This document shows positions 16,136-24,526 of a DNA stretch of 64,000 nucleotides, one piece after another. This DNA is from Thermodesulfobacteriota bacterium (GTDB lineage Bacteria > Desulfobacterota_D > UBA1144 > Nemesobacterales > UBA2774), in the NCBI GenBank assembly GCA_035325995.1, contig DAOKYU010000001.1, positions 124,001 through 188,000 of the forward strand. The letters are read 5' to 3'. Made by a program: the position numbers and the translations under genes. Within the stretch, counting starts at the first letter, position 1. Each line of letters begins with the position of its first letter. The notes below the pieces were generated by a model, which saw only the letters and a program-made list of their open reading frames with translations, did not search any database and was not told the DNA's origin.

Positions 16136-16945
16136 ATGACTAAAGCCTCGAGACAGCACGGCGACGGGGCGCCGTCAGGCGGAAGGCCGCCCGTCCCGGA
16201 GCCTTCCTTCGCCGAGCGCGTGAGGACCCTCGTCTACAGGAACCTCACCGGCACTCTATCCACCGTTTCGAAGAAGCATCCGGGCGTGCCGTTCGGCTCA
16301 CTCATGCCTTACGGGCTCGACGAAAAGGGGAGGCCGACGTTTCTCATAAGCACGATGGCCGTCCACACTCACAATATCTCGAACGACCCGAGGGCGAGCC
16401 TCTTCGTGTCCCGGGCCGACGCCGGCGGCGAGCCGCTTAACGCGTCCCGCGTGACACTCATGGGGAGCGCGGGCAAGGTCCCCGACGCCGAGCTCGAAGG
16501 CGTAAGGGAGCGCTACCTTGCCCGGTACAGGAACGCATCCTACTGGGTCGATTTCGACGACTTCTCGTTTTACAGGCTCGAAATCGACGACGTATATTTC
16601 GTCGGCGGATTCGGGGCCATGGGCTGGGTGACTGTAGACGACTATTACTCCGCCGAGGCCGATCCGCTTTCGGATTCGGCCCGTGGCATCATAAAACACA
16701 TGAACGAAGACCACGCCGCCGCGCTCGTATTGCTCGCGTCGGAGTATACGGGCGTCGAGGCGGACGAGGCCCTCATGACGTCCGTCGACAGGCTCGGGTT
16801 TCAGGTCCGGATCAAATCCGGCGAGGATGTCATGAGCAGGCGTATCGGGTTTTCGAGAGAGGCCCGGAGCCCCGAAGATGCGAGGAAGGTTCTGGTCGAG
16901 ATGGTGAAGTCGGCCCGCGGTCACGAAGGAGGAGCTCATGAATAA
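16136..16945 (+). CDS. HugZ-like pyridoxamine 5'-phosphate-oxidase-fold protein with C-terminal DUF2470
   Basis: The 269-residue protein has a split-barrel flavin/haem-binding domain (residues 25-165, VRTLVYRNLTGTLSTVS, PFGSLMPYGLD, SNDPRASLFVS) and a C-terminal DUF2470 domain (residues 180-260) with HMNEDHAAALVLLA. This two-domain layout is that of HugZ/HutZ haem-utilisation proteins and plant GluTR-binding protein; proven HugZ proteins bind haem through C-terminal histidines. Its ATG is at 16136 after a weak site. The stop overlaps the next start by 8 nt, indicating translational coupling with the FAD oxidoreductase. Role in haem or flavin chemistry is inferred from the family. Confidence 0.85.
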   Translation: MTKASRQHGDGAPSGGRPPVPEPSFAERVRTLVYRNLTGTLSTVSKKHPGVPFGSLMPYGLDEKGRPTFLISTMAVHTHNISNDPRASLFVSRADAGGEPLNASRVTLMGSAGKVPDAELEGVRERYLARYRNASYWVDFDDFSFYRLEIDDVYFVGGFGAMGWVTVDDYYSAEADPLSDSARGIIKHMNEDHAAALVLLASEYTGVEADEALMTSVDRLGFQVRIKSGEDVMSRRIGFSREARSPEDARKVLVEMVKSARGHEGGAHE

Positions 16946-17891
16946 GGCTCTCGTCGTCGGGGCCGGGGTCATAGGGCTTACGTCCGGTATCAGGCTCCTC
17001 GAAGAAGGATTCCAGGTGAGGATAATCGCGGCCTCGCTCCCCCCGGAGACGACGTCCAACGTCGCGCCCGCGTACTGGTATCCCTACAGGGTTTTCCCGG
17101 AGGGCAGGGTCCTCGCGTGGGCAACGGTTTCCTACAAAACGTATACCGCGCTGAGGAGCGTTCCCGGGACCGGCATCGACGCGTTCGAGCTACTTAAGCT
17201 ATTCGACAGGCCGGCCGAAGAGCCCTTCTGGAAGCCCGCCGTAAAGTCGTACAGGCACGCACGTCCCGACGAGCTGCCCCCCGGATACATCGATGGGTTT
17301 GTCGTCGAGGTCCCGCGCATAGAGACGCCCGTGTACATGAGCTATCTCGTCGAGAGGTTTAAAAGATCGGGGGGCCGTATGGAAAAGCTCGAAACAGAGC
17401 TCGACTCGCTCGACGGGCTCGCGGCGGATGGCGAGATTCTCGTCAACTGCACCGGGCTCGGCTCGCGGAAGCTCTGCGGCGACGAAAATGTCTACCCGAT
17501 AAGGGGGCAGCTCGTCAGGACTTCGAACCCGGGCCTGAAAAAGTGTCTCAGCGACGAGTCCGGCCCGCTCGCGCTGTCTTACATTGTGCCGCGCTACGGC
17601 GACTGCATACTCGGCGGCACGGCGGAGGAAAATAACTGGAGCCTCGACGTCAACCCTGAAACTGCGGCCGGGATTCTAAGGAAATGCGCGATACTCGAGC
17701 CGCGTATAAAAGACGCCGAGGTGCTCGGTCACGGCGTCGGGCTCAGGCCGGGGAGGACTGAGGTCTGTCTCGAAAAAGGCGTCACCCCCGGCGGGCGGCC
17801 CGTGATACACAACTACGGCCACGGCGGAGGCGGCTTTACGCTTTCTTGGGGGTGCGCCGAAGAGGTGGTCGAAATTGCGCGGGGCTTCTGA
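16938..17891 (+). CDS. D-amino-acid-oxidase-like FAD-dependent oxidoreductase
   Basis: The 317-residue protein begins with a dinucleotide-binding GAGVIGLTSGIRLLEEG motif and continues with TTSNVAPAYWYPYR, equivalent to the TTSDVAAGLWQPY segment of D-amino-acid oxidases, GLGSRKLCGDENVYPIRGQLV in the middle, and HNYGHGGGGFTLSWG near the end, the FAD-closing motif of this family. It should oxidise a D-amino acid or related amine. No signal peptide. ATG 16938 has AAGGAGGAG upstream and lies inside the end of the HugZ-like gene. It is followed by a luciferase-like gene whose start lies about 30 nt after this stop. Confidence 0.9.
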   Translation: MNKALVVGAGVIGLTSGIRLLEEGFQVRIIAASLPPETTSNVAPAYWYPYRVFPEGRVLAWATVSYKTYTALRSVPGTGIDAFELLKLFDRPAEEPFWKPAVKSYRHARPDELPPGYIDGFVVEVPRIETPVYMSYLVERFKRSGGRMEKLETELDSLDGLAADGEILVNCTGLGSRKLCGDENVYPIRGQLVRTSNPGLKKCLSDESGPLALSYIVPRYGDCILGGTAEENNWSLDVNPETAAGILRKCAILEPRIKDAEVLGHGVGLRPGRTEVCLEKGVTPGGRPVIHNYGHGGGGFTLSWGCAEEVVEIARGF

Positions 17892-17923
17892 GGCCCGGCC
17901 ACTACTTAAGCACGGAACACGAT

Positions 17924-18832
17924 TTGAAATTCGGTATCTGTCTTCCCATACGTCTCGACGCCGACGCCGGGGCAAACGTCCGCATCGCCAAAAGGGCCGA
18001 GGAGCTCGGGTTCGACTCGGTGTGGGCGAGCGACCACGTCGTCATACCCGAGAAGCGCGCCGGGATATTCAGCGACCGGTTCCACGATCCGTTCATTCTC
18101 CTCTCTTCCATCGCCGCCGAAACATCGCGGATTATAGTCGGCACGAGCGTCGTGATACTTCCCTACAGGAATCCTCTCGTGACGGCCAAGATGGCGGCGA
18201 CGCTCGACGTCCTGTCCCGGGGGAGGCTCGTATTCGGGGTAGGGCCCGGATGGATGAGGGAGGAATTCGAAGCCCTCGGCGTGCCGTTCGAATCACGCGG
18301 CAGGATGACGGATGAGTATATAGCGGCCATAGAGGAGCTCTGGCAATCGGAGCGCCCCGAGTTCCACGGCGAGTTCGTGGAATTCTCCGGCGTCGGATTC
18401 TACCCCAAGCCGGTCCGGGCGTCCGGCCCTCCGATATGGATCGCCGGGTCGAGCCGGCGCGCGCTCGGGAGGGCGGCCCTTCTGGGCGACGGCTGGCAGC
18501 CGACGGCGGTGAGCCCCGGGGACGTGCGCGCGGGGATGGACGAGATATTTAGAATCGCGGCTGATGCGGGGCGCGGTCTCGACGGCTTCGTTTTCTCTTT
18601 AAGGAACAGGCTCGGGTTCAGGGACGGCGCGGAAGCTCCAGGGCCTGGAACGGCGCGCTCCATGTTTACGCTTTCAGGCACGGTTTCGCGCATCCGCGAT
18701 TACGTCGCGGAATATATGGGGGACGGTGTTTCGCACATGTTATTCGATCCCGACGCGGGCAATCTAGACGAATACCACCGTATTATGGAAACAGCGGCGG
18801 AAGAGATAATCCCCGATTTCAGGACAGGCTGA
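17924..18832 (+). CDS. Luciferase-like (LLM class) flavin/F420-dependent oxidoreductase
   Basis: The product matches the bacterial-luciferase TIM-barrel family: FGICLPI at the N-terminus, RAEELGFDSVWASDHV, VGTSVVILPYRNPLVTAKMAATLD, LVFGVGPGWMREEFEALGV and GPPIWIAGSSRRAL. These enzymes use FMNH2 or F420. I choose TTG 17924, giving LKFGICLPI as in most members; an earlier in-frame TTG at 17846 would overlap the upstream gene by 46 nt and add a non-conserved arginine-rich extension. It appears to be the third gene of the HugZ-like/DAO-like operon. Substrate unknown; no F420 biosynthesis gene is in view. Confidence 0.88.
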   Translation: MKFGICLPIRLDADAGANVRIAKRAEELGFDSVWASDHVVIPEKRAGIFSDRFHDPFILLSSIAAETSRIIVGTSVVILPYRNPLVTAKMAATLDVLSRGRLVFGVGPGWMREEFEALGVPFESRGRMTDEYIAAIEELWQSERPEFHGEFVEFSGVGFYPKPVRASGPPIWIAGSSRRALGRAALLGDGWQPTAVSPGDVRAGMDEIFRIAADAGRGLDGFVFSLRNRLGFRDGAEAPGPGTARSMFTLSGTVSRIRDYVAEYMGDGVSHMLFDPDAGNLDEYHRIMETAAEEIIPDFRTG

Positions 18833-18843
18833 CGGCGGTCCTT

Positions 18844-19272
18844 TTATACGGGTTTTATATCCGGCGAGCCCTTCGCGATTTCGAGCTGCAAGGCGTTCTC
18901 AAGCACGCTCACCCAGTATCTCCACCAGTAAGAGTTCTGTTTGTGCCCGCTCTTTTGAGTGTCCGCCCACGCTATAACCTGGGGCAGGCTGCCGTGAAAC
19001 AGGAGCAGCTTCTCGGCGGCCTCTTTGGTCTCTTCGGGGTCGACGGGGATTTTATCGAGCTCTCCATCCACGCTGGATTTAATCTGGTCGATGTACTCCC
19101 CCATCTTGTCCGAGAGCTCCTTTATGCCGTCGCCGGGGGTGACGACGTCGCCTTCGATTTCCTCGGCCCTCTTGTTTATGAGGTCTACGAAATCGAGAAT
19201 CCTGTCGAGGTTTGCTCTTGCCTTCATGCTCTCTTTGGAAAGGTCCGTTAACTCTTTTACCTTGTCGGTCAT
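18844..19272 (-). CDS. Small helical protein of unknown function
   Basis: Not recognised. The 142-residue product is predicted mostly helical and hydrophilic, with heptad-like patterning in the first 90 residues (LTDLSKESMKARANLDRIL, DGIKELSDKMGEYIDQI), and a Trp-rich C-terminal segment (YWWRYWVSVLENAL). No signal peptide. ATG 19272 has AAAGGAGG 5 nt upstream, so it is well translated. It is convergent with the luciferase-like gene and 69 nt downstream of the TPR gene on the same strand. Confidence 0.6.
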   Translation of the reverse strand: MTDKVKELTDLSKESMKARANLDRILDFVDLINKRAEEIEGDVVTPGDGIKELSDKMGEYIDQIKSSVDGELDKIPVDPEETKEAAEKLLLFHGSLPQVIAWADTQKSGHKQNSYWWRYWVSVLENALQLEIAKGSPDIKPV

Positions 19273-19341
19273 TGCAGCCTCCTTTGTGAAAACTAACGGG
19301 CAGCTATAAGAGTAGCATTTATTCGAAAATTTTTCACCCGG

Positions 19342-20010
19342 TCAGCGGACGAGCGGGCCGAGATCGGGGTCCGACAGGGCCTTGTCCATGAGCGCGGGGT
19401 CGAGCTCGACGGCGCGTGCGAGGTCCTCGGCGGCTTTGGCGGTTTCTCCCGACCCGGCGTATAGTCCGGCCCTGTTGTAGAGGGCTTCGGCATAATCGGG
19501 CTTGAGCTCCAGCGTTTTGTTATACGCCTTAAGCGCGCCGTTCGGTTTTGCGAGGTTATGTAGCGAGACGGCCTTGTTGTACCATGCCTCCACGTAATTT
19601 CCCTGGATCGCGATGGCCCTGTCGTACGCGGCGACCGCTTCGAGGTCCCTGTCGAGCCCGCTGAGCGCCGCGCCCTTATTGCACCACGCGACGGCGAAAT
19701 CGGGCTTGAGCGCGACAGCCTTCTCGGCCGCCGCCAGCGATTCTTCGAGCCTGCCCAGCTTCCCGAGGGCGGAGGCCTTGTTGTTCCACGCCTCTGCGTA
19801 TTCCGGGTTTATCCCGAGCGCCTTTTCGTAGGCGTCCAGCTCTTCGTCGGGCCGTTCCATGACGGAGTACGTGATCCCCTTGTTGTACCACGCCTCGGCG
19901 AAATCCGGCCTGAGCTCGATGGCCTTTCCCAGGACCGCGATCGCCTGCTCGAATTCGCCGTTATAGTAGTGGTCTACGGCCTCGAGTACGTATTCTTCCG
20001 GGGTCGTCAA
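19342..20010 (-). CDS. Tetratricopeptide repeat protein
   Basis: The 222-residue protein is almost entirely six consecutive 34-residue TPR units with the usual W/Y-N-K-G pattern (EAWYNKGITYSV, EAWNNKASALGKL, VAWCNKGAALSGL, EAWYNKAVSLHNL, EALYNRAGLYAGS). TPRs form a superhelical scaffold for protein binding. No signal peptide, so it is cytoplasmic. The start is TTG 20010, overlapping the stop of the DUF1460 gene (TTGA), indicating translational coupling and perhaps a shared function with that exported protein. Confidence 0.88.
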   Translation of the reverse strand: MTTPEEYVLEAVDHYYNGEFEQAIAVLGKAIELRPDFAEAWYNKGITYSVMERPDEELDAYEKALGINPEYAEAWNNKASALGKLGRLEESLAAAEKAVALKPDFAVAWCNKGAALSGLDRDLEAVAAYDRAIAIQGNYVEAWYNKAVSLHNLAKPNGALKAYNKTLELKPDYAEALYNRAGLYAGSGETAKAAEDLARAVELDPALMDKALSDPDLGPLVR

Positions 20011-20843
20011 TTCGCGCCTTGCCTGACCGGCCTGTAAACGACCAGTCCCGGTTTGTTTTGCATGTATTCGGTGAGGTTCTCGTCTACGACTTTCATGTTG
20101 CTTTTTCTCGACGATGCATGTCTCAGGTATGCCGTATTCCCCTTCTTGACGATTATGCCCGTGTGCGAGACGTCGAGGCCGTCTATCTCCGTGAAGATGC
20201 CTGCGTAGTCGCCCGTCCGGAGGCTCGAAGTCACTTCGCCGTCTATTTCGGAAGACGGAATATAGTAGATAGTACGGTTTTTCACCGGTATGCCGGGCAG
20301 GTAAACAGTGCCGTCTTTTTTAAGGTTAAGGGATTTCGAAGCCGATCGGGTTTTGCCGCCGCCGATTTCGCGAGTCATGTCCTTCACCTTACCCGAATTG
20401 TTTATCGGCCAGTCCGAGAAAAAATGGTTCCTGTTCCGAAACGCCACGACTCCGTCCTTGTAGCGGATCTTCCTCAGGTTCTCCTCGAAATCCGGAAACG
20501 AGTCTGAAAGGCTCAGTGCCTCGACGTAATCGACGTACGTGAAGCAGTCCATACCTTCGAGGTCTATCGTGAAAACCTCGGGCGTATTCACACTGCCCGT
20601 GAGTGTGTCCGCGACGTAAGGCGTGCCCAGGAATTCCGCCGATATGAACCCGATCCGCTCCCCGATGCCGCCCGCCGAGGCGGATTCCGTCATCAGTGTC
20701 TCCAGGCCGGGCTCCGTCCATTTCCCGAGCTTTATTATCTCGTCTTCGCTCCCCGCTGCGCTCGAAACATGAAAGAAGGGCAGGGCCAGGAGAAACGTTA
20801 ATAAACAGATATCCTTGATTTGGCTACACATGGTTTTTCTCAT
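20007..20843 (-). CDS. DUF1460 (NlpC/P60-like amidase) exported protein
   Basis: The 278-residue protein has a signal peptide (ICLLTFLLALPFFHVSSAAG) and the DUF1460 pattern: FLGTPYVADTL, LEGMDCFTYVDYVEALSLS, NRNHFFSDW and a late DVSHTGIIVKKG. DUF1460 members are papain-like N-acetylmuramoyl-L-alanine amidases; the Cys in GMDCFTY is the expected nucleophile and the His in SHTGI the expected base. Likely role is peptidoglycan turnover in the periplasm. The stop overlaps the TTG start of the TPR gene. ATG 20843 lacks a strong ribosome site; an alternative ATG lies 12 nt downstream. Confidence 0.87.
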   Translation of the reverse strand: MRKTMCSQIKDICLLTFLLALPFFHVSSAAGSEDEIIKLGKWTEPGLETLMTESASAGGIGERIGFISAEFLGTPYVADTLTGSVNTPEVFTIDLEGMDCFTYVDYVEALSLSDSFPDFEENLRKIRYKDGVVAFRNRNHFFSDWPINNSGKVKDMTREIGGGKTRSASKSLNLKKDGTVYLPGIPVKNRTIYYIPSSEIDGEVTSSLRTGDYAGIFTEIDGLDVSHTGIIVKKGNTAYLRHASSRKSNMKVVDENLTEYMQNKPGLVVYRPVRQGAN

Positions 20844-20878
20844 TTCAGTTCCGCGTTTCGTTTAAAGTATCCGCACTT

Positions 20879-21247
20879 TTATTCGGGGTCGTGGCAGACA
20901 GCTTCTATATTATAACCGTCGGGATCGAAGACGAAGGCGCCGTAATACGTCGGATGATACATCTCCCTTATGCCGGGAGGCCCGTTGTCCTTGCCTCCGG
21001 CCGATATTGCCGCATCGTAGAATTTCCTTACCTGCTCCCTGTTCCCGGCTTTGAACGCTACGTGTGCCGGACGTACGGTCCCGTCTCCGCGCCCGATCCA
21101 GAATTCAGGCTTGCCGTGAATTCCGAAACCGGCGACCCCTTCGAACTCCATAACAATTCCGTAGCCGAGCGGCGCGAGAGCTTTCAGGTAAAACTCTTTC
21201 GAAGCCTCGTAGTCCGAAACGCGTATGCCTATATGGTCGATGATCAT
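20879..21247 (-). CDS. VOC family (glyoxalase/bleomycin-resistance fold) protein
   Basis: The 122-residue single-domain protein begins with MIIDHIGIRVSDYEASKEFY and ends with AFVFDPDGYNIEAVCH, the paired beta-alpha-beta-beta-beta modules of the vicinal oxygen chelate superfamily. The usual metal ligands His5 (DHIGI) and the late Glu (NIEAV) are present. Members include dioxygenases, lyases and resistance proteins; sequence does not choose. ATG 21247 has GAGGAGG upstream. It lies 40 nt after the alpha/beta hydrolase gene's stop side region on the same strand, with no shared motif. Confidence 0.88.
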   Translation of the reverse strand: MIIDHIGIRVSDYEASKEFYLKALAPLGYGIVMEFEGVAGFGIHGKPEFWIGRGDGTVRPAHVAFKAGNREQVRKFYDAAISAGGKDNGPPGIREMYHPTYYGAFVFDPDGYNIEAVCHDPE

Positions 21248-21287
21248 TTTACGTTCCTCCTCGTACAGAATAGTACGAAGACAAATT

Positions 21288-22508
21288 TTATCCGAAAGCC
21301 TCGTCCAGCCAGTCGTAGGCTACGGCTGCGGCAAAGGACGGGTTCCCTACCTGGCAGTGCGTGTCCGCTCCTTCGAACTCCGTGAACTCGTATTCGGAAA
21401 CCGGTCCGGATACGTTCTCGACGAACGTCTTGAATTGCGCCGCGGGCTCTCCGCCCTCTCCGGATCCTACAAGGGCCAGCGAAGGGCACTTTATATTCTT
21501 AATCGCCTCGCCGACCTTAAATTCCTTGATATAAATAAAGGCGTCCCTGAACGACGGCTGGCCGTATCTTATAATGAGGCTTTCTGCGCTGACCTTCTTT
21601 TCTCTCGGGAATACTTCATCCGGGATATTTGGTATGTCGGCCACGGTAAAATTCTGATCGTCCGGCAGCCCGGCAGGGTCAAACCCTGTAAACCCTACGA
21701 GATAGGCGTGGAGGTCGATGATCGGCGAGTTGGCTATGAGCGCCTTTATCCTCGGCTCGTGGGCCGCCGAGCGCGTGGCGAAATATCCGCCGAAGCTGAT
21801 GCCCATGAGCGCCAGCCTGTCCATATCTATTTCGGGCCTGTCCTTTATGTAATCGATGACGGTCCCGGTTACGTTCTCGAAGTCGGGCTCGAAGTGGGTA
21901 TTCGAGAAAAACCGGTACATGTCCATCTGGCCCGGGCCGGTGAAGTGTACCACGTTGTATCCGCGCTCGAGCGCCGGGTAGCCGTGCATTATGTACTCCT
22001 CTTCGAGGGTGCCGTCGAATCCGCTCACTATGAGAAGGGTCTTTCTCTTTATCGGCTCGGGGCCGGGGGACATAATGTAGACCGGGAGCTCGACGTTTTT
22101 ATACGTCACCATCGCCTCTTCAAACGTATGCCACGCGTGATTCATCGCCTGCCCGAAGCAGTAGCGCGATTTCAGCCCGAGCTCCTTGTGAACGGGGTCG
22201 AGAGGGGGCGTGTAATACTCGGCGGCCCTGAAGGAGTTACAGGCCTTGAGGAACTGATCGCGCGCGCTTATCGTGTGCCCCCTGGTTGCGCGCTTGTGGG
22301 CGTCTTTCTGCTGCCATTCGCCGAGGCTCGAGAATTCGGCCGCCCAGCTCGCCGGGTCGCCGTCCGCAATGCGCGCCGCCGTGGAAAGGCTTTCGCCAGC
22401 CGAGGCCCCGCCGTAATACGTCGAGCCGAGCTGGCGCATGAGCTGAAAATCCATCTCCTTACTCGCAAACCCTTTGACTTCCGTTTTGCCGCGACTCAGT
22501 TCCGCCAT
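21288..22508 (-). CDS. Alpha/beta hydrolase (FrsA-like esterase/dipeptidyl-peptidase type)
   Basis: I set the start at ATG 22508 (GGAGG 7 nt upstream), removing 22 residues of an upstream extension. The roughly 406-residue protein has a helical N-terminal cap of about 140 residues and an alpha/beta-hydrolase core: oxyanion region LLIVSGFDGTLEE, nucleophile elbow GISFGGYF (Ser) and a late GADTHCQVG with the candidate catalytic His. The cap-plus-core layout resembles FrsA, 2,6-dihydroxypseudooxynicotine hydrolase and related C-C or ester hydrolases. Cytoplasmic. Followed by the VOC gene at 40 nt on the same strand. Exact substrate unknown. Confidence 0.85.
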   Translation of the reverse strand: MAELSRGKTEVKGFASKEMDFQLMRQLGSTYYGGASAGESLSTAARIADGDPASWAAEFSSLGEWQQKDAHKRATRGHTISARDQFLKACNSFRAAEYYTPPLDPVHKELGLKSRYCFGQAMNHAWHTFEEAMVTYKNVELPVYIMSPGPEPIKRKTLLIVSGFDGTLEEEYIMHGYPALERGYNVVHFTGPGQMDMYRFFSNTHFEPDFENVTGTVIDYIKDRPEIDMDRLALMGISFGGYFATRSAAHEPRIKALIANSPIIDLHAYLVGFTGFDPAGLPDDQNFTVADIPNIPDEVFPREKKVSAESLIIRYGQPSFRDAFIYIKEFKVGEAIKNIKCPSLALVGSGEGGEPAAQFKTFVENVSGPVSEYEFTEFEGADTHCQVGNPSFAAAVAYDWLDEAFG

Positions 22509-22673
22509 GTGTCTTCCTCCATTCTGTAATTTTAGTGTCGGGGAATAATATACTGCCGGGAGGCGCGGCAACAAAGCGCCGATATCGAGCGTCTCTTCGG
22601 TGATTCCGAGGCCAACCGACCGGAATATCCAGTATCCTTAATAATAATAGAGTCTGACGGGAGGTAGATAATC

Positions 22674-23015
22674 ATGGGACTTAAAGAAATCCTGGTGCCG
22701 ATCGCGGAGAAGCTTCAATCGGGCGCGAACGTCAGGGCCGTTTACGGCGACCCCGTCGAGGCGCACGGGAAGACGATTATCCCGGTAGCGAAGGTAGCCT
22801 ACGGATTCGGCGGCGGATTCGGGAAGAAGGACGGCGGCGACGGGGAACACGATAAGGACGAGGGCGGCGCGGGAGGCGGAGCCGCAGCAAGGCCCGTTGG
22901 CGTTATAGAGGTAAGCGAAGAGGGGACTCGCTACATTCCCATACACAGCGGGAAAAAGCTGGCCGGGATTCTGGCGCTCGGGTTTATAGCGGGGTATCTG
23001 ATCGGGAGGAGGTAA
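22674..23015 (+). CDS. GerW/YtfJ family protein
   Basis: The 113-residue protein matches the GerW (YtfJ) family: an N-terminal helix (KEILVPIAEKL), the VYGDPVEAHGKTIIPVAKVAYGFGGGFG core, a Gly/Asp/Lys loop, PVGVIEVSEEGTRYIP and a C-terminal hydrophobic tail (LAGILALGFIAGYLIG) ending in RR. GerW is needed for spore germination in Bacillus, but the family is widespread in non-sporulating bacteria and archaea with unknown function. ATG 22674 has GGGAGGT 10 nt upstream. It is divergent from the hydrolase gene. Confidence 0.85.
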   Translation: MGLKEILVPIAEKLQSGANVRAVYGDPVEAHGKTIIPVAKVAYGFGGGFGKKDGGDGEHDKDEGGAGGGAAARPVGVIEVSEEGTRYIPIHSGKKLAGILALGFIAGYLIGRR

Positions 23016-23022
23016 GCGGCTG

Positions 23023-23457
23023 TTACTTACCCTTCCTCTCCCCGAAAATGGTTACTATGATCTTCCGCGGGCCGCCGTGGTCCCTGTGCTCGCAGAGATA
23101 TATCCCCTGCCACGTGCCCATGTTGAACCTTCCGTCCCTTACCGGGACCGAAACCGAGCTTCCCAGCAGCGACGCCTTTATGTGAGCCGGCATGTCGTCC
23201 GGCCCTTCCAGCGTGTGCCTGTAATACGGCGCGTTCTCGGGGACGTATTTGTTGAAGTGCGATTCGAAATCCACCCTTACGTCGGGCGAGGCATTCTCGT
23301 TGATCGTCAGCGAAGCGGACGTGTGGCATATGAATACGTGCGCGACGCCGACCGCGAACTCCGCAAGCTCCGGAATATGCACCGCGATCTCCCTCGTCAC
23401 CAGATGAAACCCCCGGCCCTTCGGCTGGAGCGTAAATTCCTTCTGTATACAGTTCAT
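23023..23457 (-). CDS. YjbQ family (UPF0047) protein, secondary thiamine-phosphate synthase
   Basis: The 144-residue single-domain protein has the UPF0047 pattern: FICHTSASLTINENA, SPDVRVDFESHF and GIYLCEHRDHGGPRKIIVTI, whose conserved His/Asp residues form the active site. YjbQ from E. coli has weak thiamine-phosphate synthase activity, though the true role is unclear. ATG 23457. It is downstream of hemH on the same strand with a 100-nt gap. Confidence 0.9.
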   Translation of the reverse strand: MNCIQKEFTLQPKGRGFHLVTREIAVHIPELAEFAVGVAHVFICHTSASLTINENASPDVRVDFESHFNKYVPENAPYYRHTLEGPDDMPAHIKASLLGSSVSVPVRDGRFNMGTWQGIYLCEHRDHGGPRKIIVTIFGERKGK

Positions 23458-23558
23458 CGGAATGCCCCCGGTAATTTAATGTTTGTCTCTAAGGCGACCG
23501 CTACACGCCGAGGGGTTGTGAGTGTTTTTTCTCCGCCGATCGGGGCGTCCTGCCCCAC

Positions 23559-24491
23559 TCAGGCGCGGCCGTTTAAAACGCCCTCCACGGCTTCGGTCAA
23601 GGCGCTTATGAATTTCGGATCGTCGTTGACGGTCTTCGCGCGTAAGAGATTTATCCCGGCCTCGTCCGCCGCCTCTTTCGCCTCGACGCCTATGTCGAAG
23701 AGGACTTCTACGTGATCGCAGAGGAATCCTATCGGCTGGACGATTACGTTCTTCACCCCTTCCTTCGCGAGCTCGCGAATAACGTCGCAAACGTCGGGCT
23801 CCAGCCACGGGTCCTGCGGTCGGCCGCTCCGGCTCTGATAGACGAGCCTCCATTTGCCGTGCCCGAGCCTCTCCGATACGAGCCTGGCGGTCTCGGTGAG
23901 CTGCTCGACGTAGGGCGAGCTCTCGGCCATCGGGGCCGGTATGCTGTGCGCCGAATAGAGAATCATCGTCTCGTCCCTTTCGGCTTCGGGTATTGCGGCG
24001 AGGCATTCGGCGGCCCTGTCGGCGGAGTCTTCGATGAAAAGCGGATGGTCGAAAAGGGGAGGGGCGTAAACGAATTCCATGTTCGCCCCGGCCGCCGCGA
24101 GCGCTTCCTCGACGTCCTTCTGATATCTCTCCCAGCTCGCGTCGCATTGATGGGCGGCCATTATCATACCGACTGCCTTCCTGACGCCCTTCTCCGACAT
24201 CTCCTTTATCGTATCGACGATAAACGGATTCCAGTTCCTCATCCCGACGTATACCGGGAGGGCGCTGCCGTTTCCGGCGAGCGCGGCTTCGAGCGCCCGG
24301 GCCTGTTTATACGTGTATTCGTTAAGCGGCGATCTCCCGCCTATGAGCTCGTAATGGTGGGCTACCTCTTCGAGGCGCTCTTCGGGTATCGGCCTCCCCT
24401 TGGCTACCCGCCTGAGAAACGGCCTTATCTCTTCCGGGGCCTCGGGGCCGCCGTATCCTATGAGAAGCACAGCGTCAAAATCGTGATTCAT
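23559..24491 (-). CDS. hemH: Ferrochelatase HemH
   Basis: Inserts Fe(II) into a porphyrin at the end of haem synthesis. The 310-residue protein shows YELIGGRSPLNEYT, MRNWNPF, the YSAHSIP motif with the metal-binding His and IGFLCDHVEVLFDIG with the conserved Glu. The CDHVEVLFDI form is common to classical (protoporphyrin) and coproporphyrin ferrochelatases, so the branch is not resolved here. No [2Fe-2S] C-terminal extension. It lies 35 nt downstream of the hemD-hemE fusion on the same strand, forming a haem operon. The two-domain upstream protein supplies its pathway precursors. Confidence 0.95.
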   Translation of the reverse strand: MNHDFDAVLLIGYGGPEAPEEIRPFLRRVAKGRPIPEERLEEVAHHYELIGGRSPLNEYTYKQARALEAALAGNGSALPVYVGMRNWNPFIVDTIKEMSEKGVRKAVGMIMAAHQCDASWERYQKDVEEALAAAGANMEFVYAPPLFDHPLFIEDSADRAAECLAAIPEAERDETMILYSAHSIPAPMAESSPYVEQLTETARLVSERLGHGKWRLVYQSRSGRPQDPWLEPDVCDVIRELAKEGVKNVIVQPIGFLCDHVEVLFDIGVEAKEAADEAGINLLRAKTVNDDPKFISALTEAVEGVLNGRA

Positions 24492-24526
24492 AAATTTCTC
24501 CCTCGAGTCGCACAGGGCCTGAAAGG

